9,385 bases of DNA. It comes from Thermoplasmata archaeon (GTDB taxonomy: Archaea > Thermoplasmatota > Thermoplasmata > Thermoplasmatales > Thermoplasmataceae). The translations under genes and the position numbers were made by a program. The notes below the pieces were generated by a model. That model saw only the letters and a program-made list of their open reading frames with translations, had not been told where the DNA came from and ran no database searches. The stretch covers positions 1 to 9,385 of the forward strand of contig JAJZXT010000146.1 of NCBI GenBank assembly GCA_021806355.1, given 5' to 3'. Below, piece by piece: positions 4,855-9,385 of this stretch (position 1 is its first letter; every line of letters starts with the position of its first letter).

Positions 4855-7165
4855 AAATTATATTGTCCAAGCCGGTTTCCCAGGCATTTTTGAACTCAGC
4901 AATATCCTCATCTATCAAAACCCTTCCGCAGTCTGATACCTTGATATTCCTTGTGGAAGAAACAGAACCCATAACCTCCATTCTGACGTCTCCAAGTATA
5001 CTCTTTACCTTTTCCACGTTTTCTGGTAGTATTTCAACCACTATTCGATTTCCACCTTCAGCAAAGAGCTTGTTGTATGATCTGGAATTTGATATAAAAC
5101 TGAAGTCAACGGTTGCCCCAAGTTCATAACCAAAGCACATCTCTAAAATTGCAGATATGAGCCCGCCCGAAGATACATCATGAGCAGAAACAATGAGGTT
5201 CTCATTAACGCATTCAAGGAATTTTTCCCTCAACAACCTTAAATCAGGAATAATAGTCTTTTCAAATCCATGTGATGGATATTTTATTGTGTTCAGGTAG
5301 ACACTTCCGCTCAAGTCATATGTGCTGGAACCAATAATTGCAATGCTATTTCCAGATTTTTTGAATTCGGTGCTGATAGCCTTTCTTATGTCCTTTATAA
5401 GTCCAACCATCATTATATTTGGAACTGGAGGTATTTCAATGCCATTGTAATTATTATAGAAGCTGACGTTTCCAGCAACAACTGGCAACGCCATCTCCTT
5501 GCAGAAATCACTTATGGCCCTGACCGATTCTATGAAATGTCCGAGAACATCTGGGTTCTCAGGGTTCCCAAAGTTTAAGGAATCTACAACTGAATTAGGT
5601 TTTCCGCCACTGCAGATGATATTCCTTAGCGCTTCCGATAGAGAATTGATCGTTCCCGAATAAACATCTATGGAAGTTGCATTAACATTGCACCCGGTTG
5701 TCATTACCAGCCCTTCCATTGAGTCGTCGAGGACTTTTAACACATTGCCATCTGAGTGAGTTTCTGAGTTGGGTGTGCCCGTGAATGGCCTCACAATACT
5801 GTTCCCCCTCACGGTATGATCGTATTGCCGGACTATGTTGAACCTTGCGCAAACGTTTGGATCTGAGATAACCTCCTTGATAGCCTCTGTATAGTCACCC
5901 GGTTCTACAGGAAATGGATAAATCTTCACGAGTTCTCTCTTTATCCTGAAAGGCCTTGCATAAATTGGCCCTGATGTGAGGAATTGCAGTGGAAGATCCA
6001 TGACTGTGTCTTTTCCAAAGAAAAGTTTCATGTTTTTTCCATTTACACTCCTTCCAATCACCGAGGTTTCTACATCCCATGAAGAGAATATAGCCTGAAG
6101 CGCTGAAAGGTTTTCTTCCTTGACTGATAATAGCATCCTTTCCTGGCTCTCGCTGATCCATATCTCCCAGGGTTCCATTCCTCTTTCCTTTGTGATAACC
6201 TTATCCAGGAAAATCTCGCCGCCACAGTTTCCTGCCAGGCACATCTCACCAGCAGAAGATGAAAGGCCACCGCCCCCCAAATCCTTCATTCCGGCAATGA
6301 GTTTTTTCTCGTTAGCTTCAAGTACTGCGTGAATCAAAGGCTCCTTCAGAATTGGGTTTCCAAGCTGGACAGCACGATTCCTATCCTTATCCTTTGAGTC
6401 TTGAATTCTTGATGCAAAGTTGACCCCGTGTATCCCGTCCCTTCCTGTTCTTCCTCCGGCAAGTACAAGAAATTCCCCTGCCTTGGAAACCCGGCTCCTT
6501 GAAATTTCTGATCTTTTAGCAACGCCAAGACATCCAGCGTTTACAAGTGGTGAACCGATGAATTTCTCATGGAAATTCACTGAGCCAGAGACTGTTGGAA
6601 TTCCTACCCTGTTCCCGTAGTCACGTATGCCAGCGACAACGTTTTCTATAACGAACCTTGTTGTTAGCCTGCCCTCCACGCTATCCTGAAAATCAGTACC
6701 GAAATAAAGCGAATCAAGGACTGCTATAGGTTGCGCACCCATGCATAGGATATCTCTCAGGATTCCCCCAACACCAGTTGCAGATCCTCCATACGGTTCC
6801 ACGGCACTGGGATGGTTGTGGGTCTCCATCTTTAGTACGTATGCATATTCTTCATTGAATCCCATAACCCCTGCATCATCTTCCATCTGGAGTATTGTGT
6901 TTTCTGTTCTGAGGTTCTCAAAATATTTCTTCAGGTATAATTTCGAAGACTTATAACAGCAATGTTCACTCCACGCCTGCCCCATTGCCTGCAACTCCAC
7001 ATCTGTCGGCTCCCTGCCCAGATCAAGAAAATAATTTTTTAGCCTGATCATCTCTTCCAGATTCAAGGATAATCCAAGTTCCTCACTTAATGCAGATAGT
7101 TTCTCGGTACTCAGGGAACTGATTAAAATTGTGTTATTCATTATTGATCCTTCAATAAAATTCAT
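4853..7165 (-). CDS. purL: Phosphoribosylformylglycinamidine synthase subunit PurL (FGAM synthase II)
   Basis: A 770-residue small-type PurL, the synthetase subunit that converts FGAR to FGAM with ATP and ammonia in de novo purine synthesis, working with PurS and PurQ. The duplicated AIR-synthase-like architecture is intact. The first half has WSEHCCYKSSK (65-75, His68), METHNHPSAVEPYGGSATG (113-131), the GGRTGRDGIHG loop (237-247) and DLGGGGLSSSAGEM (295-308). The second half has TGCNVNA, SGGKPNSVVDSLNFGNP, PVVAGNVSFYN and AHDVSSGGLISAILEM. Length and motifs are normal, so it should be active. ATG 7165 overlaps the PurS stop as ATGA, typical of coupled translation; the in-frame ATG at 7141 is a less likely start. 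PurQ is not in the window and must be encoded elsewhere. Confidence 0.97.
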   Translation of the reverse strand: MNFIEGSIMNNTILISSLSTEKLSALSEELGLSLNLEEMIRLKNYFLDLGREPTDVELQAMGQAWSEHCCYKSSKLYLKKYFENLRTENTILQMEDDAGVMGFNEEYAYVLKMETHNHPSAVEPYGGSATGVGGILRDILCMGAQPIAVLDSLYFGTDFQDSVEGRLTTRFVIENVVAGIRDYGNRVGIPTVSGSVNFHEKFIGSPLVNAGCLGVAKRSEISRSRVSKAGEFLVLAGGRTGRDGIHGVNFASRIQDSKDKDRNRAVQLGNPILKEPLIHAVLEANEKKLIAGMKDLGGGGLSSSAGEMCLAGNCGGEIFLDKVITKERGMEPWEIWISESQERMLLSVKEENLSALQAIFSSWDVETSVIGRSVNGKNMKLFFGKDTVMDLPLQFLTSGPIYARPFRIKRELVKIYPFPVEPGDYTEAIKEVISDPNVCARFNIVRQYDHTVRGNSIVRPFTGTPNSETHSDGNVLKVLDDSMEGLVMTTGCNVNATSIDVYSGTINSLSEALRNIICSGGKPNSVVDSLNFGNPENPDVLGHFIESVRAISDFCKEMALPVVAGNVSFYNNYNGIEIPPVPNIMMVGLIKDIRKAISTEFKKSGNSIAIIGSSTYDLSGSVYLNTIKYPSHGFEKTIIPDLRLLREKFLECVNENLIVSAHDVSSGGLISAILEMCFGYELGATVDFSFISNSRSYNKLFAEGGNRIVVEILPENVEKVKSILGDVRMEVMGSVSSTRNIKVSDCGRVLIDEDIAEFKNAWETGLDNII

Positions 7166-7413
7166 AGGACTTCTTCAACTATCTTGACTGTGAAACTGTT
7201 GATAACAGGGTTTATCAGTATCTTGGAGGCGATATCCCTGGCGACTTCAAGACCGTGTTCGTTATCGCCTGCGATTTCAACTTGATAAATTTTATAAATT
7301 TTCAGGCCCTCAACGCTGTCGTAACCCAGAATTCCTAAATTATGAAAAAGTGTTGAGGCTTCAGGATCTTCAACTCCCTCAAGATATCCAATCTCAATGC
7401 GAAGCTTAACCAT
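7162..7413 (-). CDS. purS: Phosphoribosylformylglycinamidine synthase subunit PurS
   Basis: A small PurS subunit, 83 residues from ATG 7413 (89 if the in-frame GTG at 7431 were used). PurS links PurL and the glutaminase PurQ in the FGAM synthetase complex. The family pattern is visible: VKLRIEIGYLEGVEDPEA at the start, then an LGYDSV-GL-IYKIY-EI core and a C-terminal strand ending NPVINSFTVKIVEEV. ATG 7413 is preferred because PurS proteins usually begin two or three residues before the KxxI strand and are about 80-85 long. A TATA box also sits 21-27 bases upstream of this ATG, consistent with a leaderless mRNA. It overlaps PurL by four bases (ATGA). Confidence 0.93.
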   Translation of the reverse strand: MVKLRIEIGYLEGVEDPEASTLFHNLGILGYDSVEGLKIYKIYQVEIAGDNEHGLEVARDIASKILINPVINSFTVKIVEEVL

Positions 7414-7433
7414 AGAAAGCGATGCAATCACGG

Positions 7434-7440
7434 AATTAAA
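7434..7440 (-). promoter_or_regulatory. Internal TATA box before PurS
   Basis: TTTAATT (minus strand) lies 21-27 bases before ATG 7413, in the short gap after the GGGP synthase stop. It could let the purine genes be transcribed separately from the lipid genes. The match to a TATA consensus is moderate. Confidence 0.4.
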
Positions 7441-7444
7441 GCTT

Positions 7445-8194
7445 TCAGTTTTGCTTGACTGAATGTATCGTGTCTATTATTGGTTTAAGGGTCAAGAAAA
7501 CATCAGAAGCTTTTTCAACAACAGTCCCTGTAACAATTATATCTGCCCCAGCCTTCGCAATATGCTCTGCTGTGTTTGCATTCCTTATCCCTCCCCCAAC
7601 TATCAGCGGTATACTGAGTTTTTCCTTTGCCTTTGATATCACTGCTGTCGAAACGGGCCTGTCAGCGCCACTTCCGGCCTCGAAATAAACGAGCTTCATC
7701 CCGAAATATTCAGCTGTCAGGGAATATTGCAGTGCCGTTGTTGTATCTTCCCTGTCTATTAGCATGGCATTTCCAACCCTTCCAGCGGTCATTCCTGGCT
7801 GGAAAATTAAATATCCCATTGCAATTTTTTCGATACCCATCCCGTTTAGAAAAAGGGCAGCTTTCTTTTGGTGACCCACAATAAATTCTATATCTGCAGA
7901 ATTTAAAAGCGACATGAAATAAATAGCATCAGCCCTTTTTGAAATCATGCTTGATGAGCCCGGGAAAAGAATAATTTCCAAACCTATTTTCTCCTTCATC
8001 AATTTTATTGATTCGTCAAGCACCGTGGAAGAGATTTCAGTTGAACCTCCCAGCATTATGAAATCTGTACCGGCTTTTTCAGCCTGGCAAGCTATCTCAG
8101 CACTGCCTTCGGGACCGGATGTTGCAGGATCAATCAATGTCATATGTATTTTCTTTACCAACAATTTTTTCATAATATTTTCATAAACGGTCAT
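7445..8194 (-). CDS. Geranylgeranylglyceryl phosphate synthase (GGGPS, PcrB-like family)
   Basis: A 249-residue TIM-barrel prenyltransferase that joins geranylgeranyl diphosphate to sn-glycerol-1-phosphate, the first committed step of archaeal ether-lipid synthesis. Signature stretches follow barrel order: HMTLIDP (17-23, D22 for Mg), IMLGGSTEIS (46-55), LFPGSSSMISKRADAIYFMSLLNS (76-99), MGYLIFQPG (126-134), YFEAGSGADRPV (170-181, glycerol-phosphate binding), IVGGGIR (198-204) and GADIIVTGT (216-224). Length and residues are typical of an active enzyme. The start ATG overlaps the stop of the upstream UbiA-family gene (ATGA), and a strong SD, GGGAGG (8201-8206), lies six bases before it. It immediately follows the gene for the next enzyme of the pathway. 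Confidence 0.96.
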   Translation of the reverse strand: MTVYENIMKKLLVKKIHMTLIDPATSGPEGSAEIACQAEKAGTDFIMLGGSTEISSTVLDESIKLMKEKIGLEIILFPGSSSMISKRADAIYFMSLLNSADIEFIVGHQKKAALFLNGMGIEKIAMGYLIFQPGMTAGRVGNAMLIDREDTTTALQYSLTAEYFGMKLVYFEAGSGADRPVSTAVISKAKEKLSIPLIVGGGIRNANTAEHIAKAGADIIVTGTVVEKASDVFLTLKPIIDTIHSVKQN

Positions 8195-9009
8195 GTCAAC
8201 CCTCCCACTGCAAATGAAATAAGTCCCAGTATCATTGAAAGTTTTGAAAATTCCTGTGCCTTCTTTACGTTTCTGAACTGAATAAATGCGGTGACGCCGA
8301 ATAAAACATCACAGAAAAACACCGGAATCAGGTAATAAACGGAAAATAGCCCCGTATAGTATGGCACAAAAGACAATATTACTGCGGTTGAAATGAATAC
8401 GGCAGAAAGTGAGAGAGCTGCCCTTCGCCCATATCTCTTTGGAAACGTCAATCTGTCAAAATCTCCCTGTATATCCTCAACGTCCTTAATAAGCTCCCGG
8501 GAAGTATTGGACAAGGTTGCAAGAAAGAAAAGGATTATCATCCTATAGAAGTGACCGACCACTATTCCTCCAAATACAAAAATAAAACCTACTAGAATGC
8601 TAATAATCAGATTTCCCGGCAATCCGGATCTTTTAAGGGAATATTCATATGAAAAGAGAAGAAGTTCAGCAATTACCACAAAGAGGGCGGAAAGATAGGA
8701 TATGAAGATAAGCGCAATGAGTATGGATGCTATGTATGAAATGACTATAGAAATTTTTGCATTCTTTAGGGAGATTTTTCCGGTTACCAGTGGGCGATCT
8801 GGATGGTTGGTTTTGTCAGTTTCGATGTCGAATAGATCATTCATGGCGTTTCCGCCGAGCATGACTAATATGACGCACAATGATGCGAATGTGAGAATAA
8901 CCCACTCTGAAACTACTCCTGTTCCGAGAGATATCAGTCCCGAAATGAAAGTGGCAAAGATTGCCATTAGAGCGTTTGCGGGTCTTAATAGCTTAACCCA
9001 AGGATTCAT
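8191..9009 (-). CDS. Digeranylgeranylglyceryl phosphate synthase (UbiA prenyltransferase family)
   Basis: A 272-residue polytopic membrane protein with about eight or nine hydrophobic segments. Both Asp-rich diphosphate/Mg motifs of the UbiA superfamily are present: N57-D58-xx-D61-xxx-D65 (NDLFDIETD) followed by NHPDRPLVTG, and D176-xx-D179-xxx-D183 (DVEDIQGD). UbiA enzymes prenylate several acceptors, but adjacency to GGGP synthase with a four-base overlap strongly favours the ether-lipid role: adding the second geranylgeranyl chain to GGGP at the membrane. Length fits archaeal DGGGP synthases. The ATG at 9009 has a TATA box about 28 bases upstream, making it the first gene of the five-gene run. 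A quinone-type or heme O prenyltransferase is less likely in this context. Confidence 0.92.
   Translation of the reverse strand: MNPWVKLLRPANALMAIFATFISGLISLGTGVVSEWVILTFASLCVILVMLGGNAMNDLFDIETDKTNHPDRPLVTGKISLKNAKISIVISYIASILIALIFISYLSALFVVIAELLLFSYEYSLKRSGLPGNLIISILVGFIFVFGGIVVGHFYRMIILFFLATLSNTSRELIKDVEDIQGDFDRLTFPKRYGRRAALSLSAVFISTAVILSFVPYYTGLFSVYYLIPVFFCDVLFGVTAFIQFRNVKKAQEFSKLSMILGLISFAVGGLT
8201..8206 (-). promoter_or_regulatory. Shine-Dalgarno site of GGGP synthase
   Basis: GGGAGG (minus strand) lies six bases before ATG 8194, inside the end of the UbiA-family gene. It is one of the two strongest SD motifs in the window and supports the chosen start. Confidence 0.55.
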
Positions 9010-9033
9010 TGTTAAGGGTCAATTCTAAAGCTC

Positions 9034-9040
9034 TTATAAT
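9034..9040 (-). promoter_or_regulatory. TATA box of the ether-lipid/purine operon
   Basis: ATTATAA (minus strand, in GGATTATAAGAGC) is centred about 28 bases before ATG 9009. Transcription would start within a few bases of the ATG, so the mRNA is leaderless or nearly so. Confidence 0.55.
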
Positions 9041-9124
9041 CCTTATTGAATTTGAAACATTCAGCGTTGTTGTTAAAAATAAAATAGGAATCAGAGTAAA
9101 ATGTTTTGGAAAAAACGATTCCTC

Positions 9125-9144
9125 TGTAACGTTTGAACATTACA
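9125..9144. promoter_or_regulatory. 20-base dyad, candidate regulator-binding site
   Basis: TGTAAcGTTtgAACaTTACA pairs at 8 of 10 positions per arm (TGTAA/TTACA and GTT/AAC). Size and symmetry suit a dimeric HTH protein. It lies about 85-105 bases upstream of the lipid-operon TATA box, too far for simple blocking of that promoter, so its target is uncertain. Confidence 0.3.
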
Positions 9145-9264
9145 ATTTATCTGTTCTATCCCTTGCAATATAACGTAACTAAATTTGTGGCATATTCAAA
9201 AAGCTCTATAAAATTAATGTTCTAATAGCACCCATAAATTATTGAAAAATTGGTTGGGAAGAGA

Positions 9265-9385
9265 TTACTTCTTCTTCCTGATCATGAACACTGCTGAACC
9301 CACAATTATCACTGCAACCGCTGCTCCAATTATTCCGTAAAGTTCCATGCTCGATATGCCAGAAGGAGATTGTTTCGATGGAGAT
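9265..9385 (-). CDS. C-terminus of a membrane-anchored surface protein (partial)
   Basis: Only the last 39 residues are in the window; the gene continues past the right edge. They show a Ser/Pro-rich spacer (SPSKQSPSGISS), one hydrophobic helix (LYGIIGAAVAVIIVGSAVFM) and a basic stop-transfer tail (IRKKK). This is the usual C-terminal anchor of archaeal secreted proteins held in the membrane with the bulk outside, such as substrate-binding proteins or surface proteases. Which one cannot be told from this fragment. It ends 255 bases before the UbiA-family start and has the same orientation. Confidence 0.75.
   Translation of the reverse strand, partial: SPSKQSPSGISSMELYGIIGAAVAVIIVGSAVFMIRKKK

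Larger units (their letters stand above)
9010..9264. other. 255-base intergenic region upstream of the lipid operon
   Basis: No gene is seen. It holds the lipid-operon TATA box (9034-9040), a 20-base imperfect palindrome (9125-9144) and A/T-rich tracts. A minus-strand T5 (9245-9249) just after the stop of the edge gene may help end that transcript. Confidence 0.5.

Noticed and set aside
6070..6956. Several short frames on both strands within PurL
   Set aside because: All lie inside the intact, motif-rich PurL gene and have no features of their own.
7414..7431. N-terminal extension of PurS from GTG 7431
   Set aside because: It would add six residues not typical of PurS and would place the start only a few bases from the TATA box, so it could not be in the mRNA made from that promoter.
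8702..9028. A 108-codon plus-strand frame over the start of the UbiA-family gene
   Set aside because: It is antisense to the NDxxDxxxD-containing region of a clear membrane enzyme and has no promoter or family match.

Overview
The window looks like a chromosomal piece of an archaeon of the order Thermoplasmatales or a close relative. It encodes archaea-specific proteins: geranylgeranylglyceryl phosphate (GGGP) synthase, digeranylgeranylglyceryl phosphate (DGGGP) synthase, aIF2-beta and a CTP-type riboflavin kinase with an HTH domain. Gene ends and promoters are A+T-rich. Operon-leading genes have a TATA box about 24-28 bases before the start codon, which implies leaderless mRNAs, while several internal operon genes have Shine-Dalgarno (SD) motifs. 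The aIF2-beta carries a C-terminal TRAM domain, and there is an acid-protease-type secreted G1 (glutamic) peptidase, which fits an acidophile. The species cannot be fixed from the sequence.

Layout. Positions 17-884 (+) hold a small two-helix membrane protein overlapping a crotonase-fold protein whose active-site motifs are eroded. Positions 995-1750 (+) hold a classical SDR oxidoreductase with its own promoter. It converges on a secreted G1-family peptidase (2608-1778, minus) across a shared A/T-symmetric terminator. Positions 2609-2921 are a 313-base gap containing the peptidase promoter, a second unassigned TATA box, a small dyad, a 21-codon mini-ORF and nested inverted repeats, then the promoter of the next operon.

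Positions 2922-4594 (+) form a tight overlapping operon: aIF2-beta-TRAM, an Fcf1/Utp24-like PIN nuclease and RbkR (HTH plus riboflavin kinase). It joins translation initiation, probable rRNA or RNA processing, and flavin synthesis with its regulator.

Positions 9009-4586 (minus) form a five-gene run: DGGGP synthase (UbiA family), GGGP synthase, PurS, PurL and an unrecognised 85-88-residue protein. The first two catalyse consecutive steps of archaeal ether-lipid synthesis. PurS and PurL are two of the three subunits of FGAM synthetase; PurQ is not in the window. A TATA box between GGGP synthase and PurS suggests that the purine genes can also start from an internal promoter. The + and minus operons meet at a 21-base palindrome that encodes the last residues and stop codons of both genes and is followed by a T-tract. 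Positions 9010-9264 are non-coding and hold the lipid-operon promoter and a 20-base dyad. The right edge carries the C-terminus of a membrane-anchored surface protein (minus strand).

Most of the window is core metabolism and information processing. I see no CRISPR array, insertion sequence, tRNA or rRNA. The best leads are the dual-coding palindrome, the structured gap before aIF2-beta and the unrecognised gene after PurL.
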